From Cloacimonetes bacterium UBA5835 (lineage in GTDB: Bacteria > Cloacimonadota > Cloacimonadia > Cloacimonadales > Cloacimonadaceae), in contig DJGX01000001.1 in NCBI GenBank assembly GCA_002432865.1, forward strand, positions 1-64,000: a stretch of DNA of 64,000 bases. The letters are read 5' to 3'. The notes under the pieces were generated by a model. The model was not told where the DNA came from, searched no databases, and saw only the letters and a list, made by a program, of their open reading frames with translations. Below are positions 9,152 to 17,217 of this stretch, one piece after another. The position numbers were made by a program, and so were the translations under genes. Within the stretch, counting starts at the first letter, position 1; each line of letters begins with the position of its first letter.

Positions 9152-9721
9152 ATGAAGACAAATGATCAGAGTTGGAAACCAACTCTTACCTTGGCTAAAC
9201 TTTTTGAAGAACAGAATCAGTTTTACGAAGCATTGGCAGCATATGAAGTAATTAGCCAAAACGAATCATCTCCAGAATTTAGAGAAAAGATCGAAGAGCT
9301 ATATCTGCGTATTTTAAATGATCCCAATAGCGATTACGATCCCAGAGTGGAAGAACTTTTTGCTCCTGAAGAACTTGCTTATCTTAGAATTATGAATCAT
9401 CAGGGCTTTAATAATTTAGCTCAGGCAAGAGCAAAACTTGAAGAAGGTATGCAGGGTTCAGAGATAATCTTTAGCCAAGTTATGCCTGAAGATGTTTTAT
9501 CCGATGAATCTGAAGTCGAGGTATTAACTTCAATTCTTCAAGAAATTGAACAGCAGGCTCAGTTGAATATTGTTTCGGAAAAGAGTGATTTTGATGAGTA
9601 CAATGTTCAAGATCTTCTCATAGCGATTTTAGCCAAATTCGATAAAAATCAGAAACTTAGTGAGGTCAAATTGAGTGACCTCGTTACTTTATTTCTGGAG
9701 ATGCAGAGTCTAAAAACATAA
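9152..9721 (+). CDS. hypothetical protein with TPR-like N-terminus
   Basis: Acidic 189-residue cytoplasmic protein; no enzyme motif recognised. Residues 8-35 (LAKLFEEQNQFYEALAAYEVI) look like one tetratricopeptide helix pair. The rest is predicted helical and rich in Glu and Leu, with no signal peptide or membrane segment. It is the first gene of a compact three-gene unit ending in rsmD: its stop codon is five bases before the next ATG. This suggests co-expression with rRNA methylation, but no direct functional link can be claimed. Confidence 0.6.
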   Translation: MKTNDQSWKPTLTLAKLFEEQNQFYEALAAYEVISQNESSPEFREKIEELYLRILNDPNSDYDPRVEELFAPEELAYLRIMNHQGFNNLAQARAKLEEGMQGSEIIFSQVMPEDVLSDESEVEVLTSILQEIEQQAQLNIVSEKSDFDEYNVQDLLIAILAKFDKNQKLSEVKLSDLVTLFLEMQSLKT

Positions 9722-9726
9722 TTTAA

Positions 9727-9906
9727 ATGTTTACAAAACTTCCAAATTCAGTGAATTCTCTTTGTGCTAACTGCTACAATAAATGCAAACAAAATGATTT
9801 TGTTTCAATTATTATTTGCCCTTTTTACGATCCGAAGCCAGTGCAAATGGAATTGATATTTAAAAAAACTCGTAAACAACCCAAGAAGAAAGCAACAAAA
9901 AAATGA
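9727..9906 (+). CDS. 59-residue Cys4 (zinc-ribbon-like) protein
   Basis: A short frame lies exactly between its neighbours. ATG at 9727 is five bases after the previous stop, and its TGA overlaps the rsmD ATG as ATGA (9903-9906). The protein has C13, C16, C20 and C31, compatible with one zinc site, and a very basic tail with KKTRK at 46-50 and PKKKATKK at 52-59. Such features suit a nucleic-acid or ribosome-associated protein, but this is inference. No close family is recognised. The tight fit in the operon is the main support. Confidence 0.6.
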   Translation: MFTKLPNSVNSLCANCYNKCKQNDFVSIIICPFYDPKPVQMELIFKKTRKQPKKKATKK

Positions 9907-10451
9907 GAATAATAACCGGTATTTACAAAGGACGCAATTTATTTCTTGTACCTGGAATAACTACTAGGCCTACAACTTCTTTTAATCGCGAAGTTATTTT
10001 CAGTGTGTTTCAAAGCTATCAAGGATGCAGAGTTTTAGACCTTTTTGCCGGGACAGGTTCTTTTGGTTTTGAGGCTCTTTCTCGCGGAGCAAAATGGGTC
10101 GATTTTGTTGAGTTTGCTCCTGCTGCAGTAAATACAATTCTTAAAAATATAGCTCTTTTAGGATGCTCCGATAATTGTCATCTATGGCGAAAGAAAGTGG
10201 ATGTGTATTTGAAATCCTGTAAAGAGAAATACGACATAATTTTTCTTGATCCACCATATAACAAGAACCTTATCAACCCATCATTAAAACTTATCTATGA
10301 AAATGAACTGCTTAATGAAAGTGGTATCTTAATTGTAGAACATTCTCCTAAGGAAAATATCGAAGTTCCTTATTCTGATTTTATAAATACTGAAAAATAC
10401 TTTAAAAACACCAATTTTAGCTGGTTAGATAGTAAGCTCTATCCAAAATAA
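9903..10451 (+). CDS. rsmD: 16S rRNA (guanine-N2)-methyltransferase RsmD
   Basis: Class I SAM-dependent methyltransferase modifying G966 (E. coli numbering) of 16S rRNA in the 30S subunit. It has the family N-terminus (MRIITGIYKGRNL, then RPTTSFNREVIFSVF), the SAM-binding loop DLFAGTGSFGFEALSRGA, and the catalytic FLDPPY motif. The 182 residues are typical. It is translationally coupled to the upstream small Cys4 gene by a 4-base overlap and followed at once by a rho-independent terminator. Confidence 0.93.
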   Translation: MRIITGIYKGRNLFLVPGITTRPTTSFNREVIFSVFQSYQGCRVLDLFAGTGSFGFEALSRGAKWVDFVEFAPAAVNTILKNIALLGCSDNCHLWRKKVDVYLKSCKEKYDIIFLDPPYNKNLINPSLKLIYENELLNESGILIVEHSPKENIEVPYSDFINTEKYFKNTNFSWLDSKLYPK

Positions 10452-10452
10452 C

Positions 10453-10472
10453 AATCTTCTAAGAAGATTTTT
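10453..10472 (+). terminator. rho-independent terminator after rsmD
   Basis: AATCTTC at 10453-10459, loop TAA, GAAGATT at 10463-10469 and a run of T to 10472. It starts two bases after the rsmD stop codon. Confidence 0.65.
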
Positions 10473-10647
10473 CCTGTTAACCTAAACATATCTTGACTGG
10501 GGTGCATAGGAAAAAGTACTTCCTTCTTTAATAAGTTCAGTTACTAAGGAAGAAGTAATATTCTGTTTCTACAATTTACCAGGTATTTACTACTTCAGCG
10601 TAAATTGCATATTGTGTGCAAGTTCCGCTCTTCGCCCATTATAGAAA

Positions 10648-10708
10648 GCGTTAATCAAGTGTTAATCTAACCTTAATCAAGCGTTAATTATTAACGCTTG
10701 ATTAAGGT
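10648..10708. repeat. 18-bp-arm hairpin preceded by TTAATC direct repeats
   Basis: GCGTTAATCAAG (10648-10659) and TGTTAATC (10660-10667) precede a perfect inverted repeat: ACCTTAATCAAGCGTTAA at 10670-10687, a 3-base loop, and its complement at 10691-10708. The TTAACGCTT core recurs in the hairpin at 13606-13644, on the other side of sppA, suggesting a dispersed palindromic repeat family. Confidence 0.7.
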
Positions 10709-10945
10709 ATGTTAAACGATAGATGAATGGATTTAAGCAAGGTATATAGGAGATAACAATATTGGGATTTTATGAAAAAAGTGATTGCTAAGGTTGGTAT
10801 AATACGGTTTCTATAGGGAAATAATCGCAGCATTTTTCTATTTTAACTTTCAATACATCCAATTGGAATTGATACTTATATCTATCTTATAGGAATGAAA
10901 ACTTAAGAGGGGAAACTTTTTACTATTACCTCTCATAAATATATC

Positions 10946-10969
10946 TTGACTTATTACCAAGGTTATAAA
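10946..10969 (+). promoter_or_regulatory. candidate sppA promoter
   Basis: TATCTTGACT contains TTGACT at 10946-10951; TATAAA lies at 10964-10969 after only 12 bases. The pair is about 90 bases before the sppA start. The same TATCTTGAC word occurs upstream of groES and of the large secreted protein gene. Confidence 0.4.
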
Positions 10970-11056
10970 CAAAAGTATTAAAATTAAGAATAATGGTTAC
11001 CACATCAAAGCCTATTATATTTATCAGAATAGAATAATATATTTCAGGAGAAAACA

Positions 11057-13516
11057 ATGCGAAGCTTTAGTACGATCTTTACAGTATTGTTACTTTTGCT
11101 ATTAAGCTCTGTAGCAATAGCACAGAATGTTTCCAACAATAATTCTGTCTTGTTGAGTGACCAAGATTTCCCTATTGCCAATGTAGATAATATGTTCATT
11201 CCTGTCAGCAATCCTTCTTTGATAGGGACTGGAACATCAAGTGGAGTTGGACTTGCTTATCTAAACGATGAAAAAAAGTGGCAGGATCACTACTGGTTAT
11301 TTGTGAATACGGATTTCCTTAGTTACATCTATGAAAAGGATCATAGTGATAATTTTCACACCTTGGCTTTAGGTACGGAACTTTTTCCTGCCTTCATTTT
11401 ACCCAATTTATATGTAGGAACAAATTACCGCTGGCTGGAGGATGATTTTGAAAACGGAATTTTTAGAAGTGGAATAACATACAGACCGCATAATTCTACT
11501 TCTGTTGCTTTTACTTGGGATAATCCCAAACATAATTCTCCTTATTATAGATTGGGTCTTGCTTTTCGTCCTTTTACTTTTTCAGAGGCAATTGCCGATT
11601 ATCGTTTAGAACTTTCCTTAGATGCAAATTATGTTCGATACGAAAATGATAACGATTATGAAATTAAAAAGCCGGTTATCGGATTGCAAACTCAAATATT
11701 AGACGGTGTGAAAATTGGAGCCACATATAATTTGGATAAAGAAACTGCGTTTGTCAATTTCAGTTTATGTGCAGCCAATTTGGAAGCAGGCAGTCTTTTA
11801 CATTCCAAAGATAATGATAATTATGGAATTGCCTGGGCTCAGCTTACCTCTTTAAATTACAAGCCATTTTTAGGTTATAAAGATTCTTACTGGTACAAAA
11901 TGGATTTAACAGGAAATGTTGTAACCTATGCAGCTCCTAAATTTAAAATTGGGCCTTTTAGTTTATACGATACGAAAGATAAATCTATCGAAACGATAAT
12001 TAATGAAATAAACAAGGCAAAAGAAGATCCTAATGTGCAAGGAATTTTGTTAAAAAATCCATCGTTTTCTACTTCGCTGGCTCTTCAAGAAGAATTGATA
12101 GCCACTTTTTTGGATTTTAAAAGCACCGGCAAGCAAGTGTGCTTGTATTATGATAATATTGGCAATGCTGGATATATGTTTGCTGCTGCAATTGCTGATA
12201 AGATATACTTAAATCCTATGGGTTCTGTCGATTTACGAGGTTTAAGCATTAGCAGTCCATACATCAAAAATATGCTTTCCAGTTTAGGTATAGAAGTTCT
12301 TAATTTTCGCAGCCATAAATATAAAAATGCAGGTAATATGTTCTCCGAAGAAAGAATGACAGATGCAGAAAAGGAAGTTTATGATTCCATTCTGCAATCC
12401 CTCTACGCTCAAATTTTACAGCGGATAGAAGTTGGACGGGGAGATAAATTAACCGCTTCTCCCGATGAAATTATTAATGCAGGACCCTATTTTATAGCAA
12501 CTGAAGCATTAGATAATGGTTTGGTAGATGCTCTTATTTATGAAGACCAGCTAAACAAACAAATGAAAAAAGATTTTAAATTTGTTAAAAAACAAAAAGA
12601 ACTAACAGACTATCGTGATTATGCTTGGTCAAAACCAAAGGAAAATCAAATTGCAGTTATTTATGCCAGCGGGAATATAGTTTCTGGAAAAGGAACACCA
12701 GGACAAAAAATAGCTCAAGAAACTACTGTAAATCTAATCCGTAAAGCCCGCTATAATAATATGTATAAAGGAATTATCTTAAGAGTAGATAGCGGTGGAG
12801 GAAGTGCACAAGCCAGCGATATTATTTTAAGAGAATTGGAACTTGCTCAAACGGAAAACAAAAAACCTGTAGTTGTTTCTATGGGTGGGACAGCAGCAAG
12901 TGGTGGTTATTACATTTCTTGTAATGCAGATAAGATAATAGCTGAACCATCAACATTAACTGGTTCTATCGGAGTTGTGGGTTTAGTATTCAATGGCACC
13001 GAAATGTTTAATAAAATTAAAGTAAATTGGGATACCGTAAAAAAAGGTGAACATTCGGATATTGGATCATTTAACCGTCCCTGGACTGATGAAGAAAAAG
13101 AAATGATGACTCGCAGCATTGAAGATGTTTATGAGACCTTTGTAAAAAGAGTAGATATTGGACGCTCCTCTTTGGATTATAATCAAGTGAATGAATATGC
13201 CCAAGGTCGTGTTTGGACAGGTGCACAAGCTTATGAAATAGGTTTGATAGATGGTCTGGGTGGAATGGAAACTGCTAAAGAAAATATGCAACAATTGCTT
13301 GGTAAAAAAGGTAAAATCACCTTGGTTGATGCCACCACTAAAAAAGAAGGCGTAAAAATTAGTTTCAATATCAGCGAGATGAATACCTTTACTCCTTTAA
13401 AGGCATATAATGCCGTTAATAACGATTATATAAAACTGTATGAACTTTGGGAAGATTATGCTGGCGACAAGGCTCTAATGATCTCTCCAGAACTACCCGA
13501 AATATTGCAATTTTAA
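11057..13516 (+). CDS. sppA: SppA-type serine protease (S49) fused to a beta-rich N-terminal domain
   Basis: 819 residues with a signal peptide (cleavage near AIAQN). Residues about 24-285 show alternating aromatic/polar strands like an outer-membrane beta-barrel or beta-sandwich and have no S49 motifs. The remainder is a long-form signal peptide peptidase with tandem S49 repeats. The general-base lysine is K423 (KYKNAG, equivalent to E. coli K209) and the nucleophile is S615 in ASGGYY, followed by the typical TLTGSIGVVG. SppA degrades cleaved signal peptides at the membrane. Here, export plus a beta domain suggests a periplasmic or outer-membrane location. AGGAG precedes the ATG by 6 bases. 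A monocistronic gene, followed by its own terminator. Confidence 0.85.
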   Translation: MRSFSTIFTVLLLLLLSSVAIAQNVSNNNSVLLSDQDFPIANVDNMFIPVSNPSLIGTGTSSGVGLAYLNDEKKWQDHYWLFVNTDFLSYIYEKDHSDNFHTLALGTELFPAFILPNLYVGTNYRWLEDDFENGIFRSGITYRPHNSTSVAFTWDNPKHNSPYYRLGLAFRPFTFSEAIADYRLELSLDANYVRYENDNDYEIKKPVIGLQTQILDGVKIGATYNLDKETAFVNFSLCAANLEAGSLLHSKDNDNYGIAWAQLTSLNYKPFLGYKDSYWYKMDLTGNVVTYAAPKFKIGPFSLYDTKDKSIETIINEINKAKEDPNVQGILLKNPSFSTSLALQEELIATFLDFKSTGKQVCLYYDNIGNAGYMFAAAIADKIYLNPMGSVDLRGLSISSPYIKNMLSSLGIEVLNFRSHKYKNAGNMFSEERMTDAEKEVYDSILQSLYAQILQRIEVGRGDKLTASPDEIINAGPYFIATEALDNGLVDALIYEDQLNKQMKKDFKFVKKQKELTDYRDYAWSKPKENQIAVIYASGNIVSGKGTPGQKIAQETTVNLIRKARYNNMYKGIILRVDSGGGSAQASDIILRELELAQTENKKPVVVSMGGTAASGGYYISCNADKIIAEPSTLTGSIGVVGLVFNGTEMFNKIKVNWDTVKKGEHSDIGSFNRPWTDEEKEMMTRSIEDVYETFVKRVDIGRSSLDYNQVNEYAQGRVWTGAQAYEIGLIDGLGGMETAKENMQQLLGKKGKITLVDATTKKEGVKISFNISEMNTFTPLKAYNAVNNDYIKLYELWEDYAGDKALMISPELPEILQF

Positions 13517-13530
13517 CTTGTTTTAAGATA

Positions 13531-13571
13531 AAGGGGTTAGCGGTCGATATTGTCCGTTAACCCTTTTTTTC
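13531..13571 (+). terminator. rho-independent terminator after sppA
   Basis: GGGTTAGCGG at 13534-13543 pairs with CCGTTAACCC at 13554-13563 (one G-T pair), flanked by AA and followed by eight T residues interrupted by nothing. It begins 15 bases after the sppA stop. Confidence 0.9.
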
Positions 13572-13834
13572 TCATAGTTTTTATCCTTACAATTCTGAAG
13601 CATTTCTTTAACGCTTCCTTAATCTCGTTAAGGAAGTGTTAAAGGATCATTAGGGAATTGCTTAAGTTACAATGAATTGTCCTTTTGGATTATAACATAC
13701 TACATTGTTGGAAATGAAGTTATTATAAACAAGGTATCACTTAAGACCATTGCTTGTAATAGCATACAATTTTGCTAATATCTTATTTGGAATACACTTA
13801 CCTGAAATCCTTATTAAAAAAAGGCTACACACTA
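13572..13834. other. non-coding gap between sppA and the methyltransferase gene
   Basis: Together with the terminator this gap is 318 bases. It contains the hairpin at 13606-13644 and otherwise AT-rich sequence with no reading frame or RNA gene that I can support. Confidence 0.5.
13606..13644. repeat. 17-bp-arm hairpin related to the one at 10670-10708
   Basis: CTTTAACGCTTCCTTAA at 13606-13622 pairs with TTAAGGAAGTGTTAAAG at 13628-13644 (16 of 17 pairs, the exception a G-T wobble) around a 5-base loop. It shares TTAACGCTT and the TTAA ends with the upstream hairpin. Confidence 0.65.
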
Positions 13835-14611
13835 TTAGCTTTGGGCAACGATCAGAATTCCCGTTCCCTTTTTGTTATCTGTTTTCATATCTATACGCAT
13901 CAATATTTCACAAACAGGATAAATGAGCAGGTAATAGATAGGTAAGATAATATACAGCTTTTTGGAAGTGATCTGCATTGGCAATTTTAACATCAATTTC
14001 CAGGATAAGGAGCCAAAGGTTCCATAGGTGAAAATACTTTTAATTATACTGAATCCTGCTTGCTGAAGTTTTTCTTCCAAATCCTCTTTATGGTAACCGG
14101 CACGAATATGTTCGGAAGTAAATTTGGCTGCTTCATCAAGGTCTGAAGGAGTGGAAATAATTAAATATCCACCTGGCTTAAGCGCTTCTTTCAAATTTTT
14201 GATAGCTGATTCATCATCTTCTATATGCTCCAAAATATCAATTGCTAAAGCCAAATCATATTTATTGGCAGGTTTGAAAATCTGTAAATCGGCACTTTTA
14301 TAAAAAAATCTTCCAGGATATTTATCAGCAGCATAGTTAGCAAAAGATCTCAGATAATTAGTTTTTAGGTCTGTAGCAAAAGCAGTAGATTCTGGCCAAT
14401 AGGAAAGAACAAAATAGGAATATTGACAAAAACCCGCTCCGGCATCATATAGTTTTATTTTATCAGTATTATGAAAAAGATTTCGTATCTCTCTAAATAC
14501 ATATCTCTGGCGCAGAAAAATGATATTAAACTGTAAATAAAGCAGTTTTCGCAAACAGGGAAACACAGAAATAACATTTTCCAGAAGGTTTTTCAAAGGC
14601 TCGTATTCCAT
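13835..14611 (-). CDS. class I SAM-dependent methyltransferase, substrate unknown
   Basis: 258 residues with a Rossmann methyltransferase core: motif I LYDAGAGFCQYSYF (about 55-70), an acidic residue after beta-2 (ATDLK), DLALAIDILEHIEDD as motif II, and the post-motif LKPGGYLIISTPS typical of UbiE/Methyltransf_11 proteins. A hydrophobic segment near residues 210-235 (LYIILPIYYLLIYPVCEIL) suggests membrane contact, perhaps on a lipid or glycan substrate. AAGGAG lies 8 bases before the ATG. It diverges from the PHP gene; the shared spacer holds an inverted repeat. Confidence 0.8.
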   Translation of the reverse strand: MEYEPLKNLLENVISVFPCLRKLLYLQFNIIFLRQRYVFREIRNLFHNTDKIKLYDAGAGFCQYSYFVLSYWPESTAFATDLKTNYLRSFANYAADKYPGRFFYKSADLQIFKPANKYDLALAIDILEHIEDDESAIKNLKEALKPGGYLIISTPSDLDEAAKFTSEHIRAGYHKEDLEEKLQQAGFSIIKSIFTYGTFGSLSWKLMLKLPMQITSKKLYIILPIYYLLIYPVCEILMRIDMKTDNKKGTGILIVAQS

Positions 14612-14639
14612 AACTGAATCTCCTTAAACAAAAAATACA

Positions 14640-14672
14640 TTGACTATTTTTAGCAATGCCAAAATAAGTCAA
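14640..14672. promoter_or_regulatory. inverted repeat in a divergent promoter region (candidate operator)
   Basis: TTGACTATTTT at 14640-14650 is mirrored by AAAATAAGTCAA at 14661-14672 (one extra A) around a 10-base centre. It lies midway between two divergent start codons, where a repressor could control both genes. Confidence 0.45.
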
Positions 14673-14688
14673 CTGAGAAATTTAGATT

Positions 14689-15552
14689 ATGATAGTAAAA
14701 GAAATAAATGATATTAAACGGATCAATCTGCATTTGCATACTAATGTTTCAGATGGAAGTTTGAGCCCCAAAACACTGGTTAATAAGGCTCGGGAAATTG
14801 GTCTTGATCTGATTTCCATAACCGATCATGATACTGCAGATGCTTATGCTCAAATCCCGGAAAATGTTTCGCCCTTGAGAATTCTACCTGGTGTGGAAAT
14901 AAGTTCTCGGTATGAAGATGATGATGTTCATATTTTAGCTTATGGCTGTGACCTTACCAATAAAGCGTTGCAGGAGATGATGGAAATGTATTTGGTCGGC
15001 CGAAAAGAAAGAGCTAAAAAAATGATTAGTATTTTAGCTGATATGGGGATAAAAATATCACTGGAAGAAGTAATTTCTGTTGCTGGAAGCAGAGAATTGA
15101 TTGTCCGTCCTCATATTGCTCAGGTTTTAGTTAAGCACGGTTTTTGCCAAACGAAAAATGAGGCTTTTGACAAATATATTGGTAATAATAAGCCTGCTTA
15201 TGTGCCAAAGCCAGAAGTGTCTGTTGCTGAAGCAGTTTCCATTATTCATAAAGCTGAAGGTGTAGCGGTTATTGCCCATCCCGGGAAATTGACTAAATTG
15301 TCTTATATTGACGATTTTATTCCAATGGGTATAGATGGATTGGAAGTATGGCATCCAGATCATTATCAGTGGGAAATAGATAACCTTATTAATATTGCTA
15401 TGAAAAATGGTCTTTATATGACAGGGGGAAGTGATTTTCACAGCGAACAGGATAAACATAACTTATTCGATATCATTCCCCTGCCCGAAATTGTTATACA
15501 AAGTATCAAAGAACTTTGGAAGGAATATCAATGCCGCGCACTATCAAGGTAA
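14689..15552 (+). CDS. PHP-domain phosphoesterase (RNase AM / YciV-TrpH family)
   Basis: Metal-dependent phosphoesterase of 287 residues. Family members hydrolyse 3',5'-nucleoside bisphosphates or act as 5'-3' exonucleases on short RNA. Metal ligands visible in order: HLHTNVSDG, TDHDT, the Glu of LPGVEIS, VHILAYG, RPHIA, the His of IAHPGK and the SDFH of TGGSDFHSE. The insertion between VRPHIA and the second half is typical of the YciV group. It probably heads an operon with the next three genes: the following gene starts inside its 3' end. Confidence 0.85.
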   Translation: MIVKEINDIKRINLHLHTNVSDGSLSPKTLVNKAREIGLDLISITDHDTADAYAQIPENVSPLRILPGVEISSRYEDDDVHILAYGCDLTNKALQEMMEMYLVGRKERAKKMISILADMGIKISLEEVISVAGSRELIVRPHIAQVLVKHGFCQTKNEAFDKYIGNNKPAYVPKPEVSVAEAVSIIHKAEGVAVIAHPGKLTKLSYIDDFIPMGIDGLEVWHPDHYQWEIDNLINIAMKNGLYMTGGSDFHSEQDKHNLFDIIPLPEIVIQSIKELWKEYQCRALSR

Positions 15553-16067
15553 AATTAATTCGTAATGAATTTCCTGCTACTTATCGTTATTCATTATGGT
15601 TGAGGATATTCAAATTATTATTTGCATTTGCAGTATGTTTATATGCCTTCTATTTTGTAGTGAAATTTGTTTCTGCTGAAACACCTATGTTTTTTAAAGT
15701 GCTTCCTTTGATAATTCTGTTCATTGCACTGGATGGTATGTTTAAACAACTTATGGTATTAAACAGAGTTACTTTCTATGAAGATAGAGTATGTTTCGGG
15801 TTCATTGCTAAACCCAGGCTGATTATTCCTTACGAAAATATCCTCTATATAGATTTAGTAAAACAGATAACATACAGTATTATACTGAAATACAAAGAAG
15901 GCAATAGGGAAAAGATATTTAAAACATCTGCGTCGTTTCCGAAAATCTTGGAAATTATTCTAAATTTGGCAGATTTAGCTCCCAACGCACAATCGAGCGA
16001 ATTTTTTGGAAAAATTATTAAACATTTACGAACTCTTGCTGGAGAAAATGATGCAGAGCAGGTTTGA
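15531..16067 (+). CDS. small membrane protein with PH-like domain, function unknown
   Basis: Start chosen at ATG 15531, 22 bases inside the PHP gene, with GGAAGGA upstream; a TTG further up is less likely. The 178-residue product has a short basic N-terminus, two membrane helices (about 27-47 and 54-71), then a soluble part resembling bacterial PH-like domains (RVTFYEDRVCF...IPYENILYIDL). No function is recognised. Its 3' end overlaps the PatB-like gene by 17 bases, so the genes are translationally coupled. Confidence 0.7.
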   Translation: MPRTIKVKLIRNEFPATYRYSLWLRIFKLLFAFAVCLYAFYFVVKFVSAETPMFFKVLPLIILFIALDGMFKQLMVLNRVTFYEDRVCFGFIAKPRLIIPYENILYIDLVKQITYSIILKYKEGNREKIFKTSASFPKILEIILNLADLAPNAQSSEFFGKIIKHLRTLAGENDAEQV

Positions 16068-17217
16068 CAAAATAATCGATCGTAGGAATAGTGGATGTTA
16101 TAAATATGATGCGCTTTCAATGATATACGGAAAAAGTGATCTTATCCCTCTTTGGGTTGCGGATATGGATTTTGCTGTTTCCGATGCTATTCTGGATGCT
16201 TTATCAGAACGCCTAGAACATCCTGTATTTGGATATAACTTTCGTTTGAACGATTTTAGTGAAGCAATTGTATCTTGGGAACAAAGAAGGTTTAATTGGA
16301 ATATTCATAAGGATTGGATTATTTCTGTTCCAGGTTTGGTTCCAGCTTTATCATTATTTGTTCTTGCGTTTACAGAACCAGGGGAGGGAGTTCTTATTCA
16401 AACTCCAGTTTATCGTCCTTTCTATGATGCAGTTATAGATCATAACCGTAAACTAATAACTTCTGCGTTAATTAATAATAATGGAGTTTACAGCATAGAT
16501 TGGGATGATTTTGAAAACAAACTAAAACAGGCGAAATTGTTTATTTTATGTAGTCCTCATAATCCTGTCGGCAGAGTTTGGACTGAAGAAGAACTATGTA
16601 AAATTGGCAGTTTATGCGCTAAATATAAAGTAATTGTCTTTTCGGATGAAATTCACGCAGATATTGTATATCCAGGTTATAAACATATACCTTTTGCATC
16701 TCTTGCTGATTTTTCTAACTTTTGTTTAACAGGGGTTTCTCCTTCCAAAAGTTTTAATATAGCTGGTTTAGCAACCGCAGTAGTAATAATATCAAATTCA
16801 GTTATTAGAGATAAATTTATGGTTATGAATACAAAGCTTCATCTATATTTGGGTAATAGCTTTGGAATTAAAGCTCTAATTGCTGCTTACAACGATTCAG
16901 AAAATTGGTTGGAAGAATTGCTCTGTTACCTAAATGGAAACCGGGAATACATAAGTAACTTTGTTCAAAATGAATTGCCGGGAGTTTTACTCAGCCCAAT
17001 TGAAGGGACTTTTCTAGCATGGCTGGATTTTAGAAACTGGGGTCTGCCAGAGCCCAAGTTACAAGAAATGATAATTAAAAAAGCTGGTTTGGCACTTGAA
17101 CCTGGAAGTGAATTTGGAGATAAGGATGAAGGATTTATGCGTTTGAATTTTGGTTGTCCACGCAGTATTTTAGAGCTGGCTTTAAGCAAGATAAAACTTC
17201 TTGCTGAGGACCTTTAA
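16051..17217 (+). CDS. PatB/MalY-type PLP enzyme (C-S lyase or aminotransferase)
   Basis: Fold-type I PLP enzyme of 388 residues. Start at ATG 16051 (GGAG six bases upstream; MQSRFDKIIDR matches the family N-terminus). Typical features: LWVADMDFAVSDAI, SPHNPVGRVW, FSDEIHADI with the PLP-ring Asp, and SPSKSFN with the PLP lysine. The family is usually cystathionine beta-lyase (cysteine desulfhydrase). However, its stop overlaps the dapD start as TAATG, so a role as the succinyl-aminoketopimelate aminotransferase (DapC step) is a real alternative. Sequence alone does not decide between these. Confidence 0.85.
   Translation: MQSRFDKIIDRRNSGCYKYDALSMIYGKSDLIPLWVADMDFAVSDAILDALSERLEHPVFGYNFRLNDFSEAIVSWEQRRFNWNIHKDWIISVPGLVPALSLFVLAFTEPGEGVLIQTPVYRPFYDAVIDHNRKLITSALINNNGVYSIDWDDFENKLKQAKLFILCSPHNPVGRVWTEEELCKIGSLCAKYKVIVFSDEIHADIVYPGYKHIPFASLADFSNFCLTGVSPSKSFNIAGLATAVVIISNSVIRDKFMVMNTKLHLYLGNSFGIKALIAAYNDSENWLEELLCYLNGNREYISNFVQNELPGVLLSPIEGTFLAWLDFRNWGLPEPKLQEMIIKKAGLALEPGSEFGDKDEGFMRLNFGCPRSILELALSKIKLLAEDL

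Larger units (their letters stand above)
10473..11056. other. long non-coding region upstream of sppA
   Basis: No credible gene was seen. The region holds an imperfect inverted repeat around 10515-10558 (TACTTCCTT against AAGGAAGAAGTA), the direct and inverted repeats at 10648-10708, an extended -10-like TGGTATAAT at 10795-10803, and a TATCTTGAC promoter motif near 10943. Confidence 0.5.

Noticed and set aside
9662..9682. GAGGTCA/TGACCTC inverted repeat near the end of the TPR-like gene
   Set aside because: It lies within coding sequence and has no T tract; probably chance.
10648..10708. TTAATC direct repeats considered as a CRISPR array
   Set aside because: Units are only about 10 bases with no spacers of regular length and no cas genes; it is a palindromic element.
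10772..10816. 14-codon frame starting ATGAAAAAAGTG after an AGGAG-like site
   Set aside because: Too short, the spacing is poor, and it lies in a repeat-rich gap; likely chance in AT-rich DNA.
13816..13839. Possible terminator of the minus-strand methyltransferase gene
   Set aside because: The stem is only 4 bp and includes the stop codon, though a T run follows; not convincing.
15127..15459. 110-codon minus-strand frame
   Set aside because: Antisense to the well-supported PHP gene.
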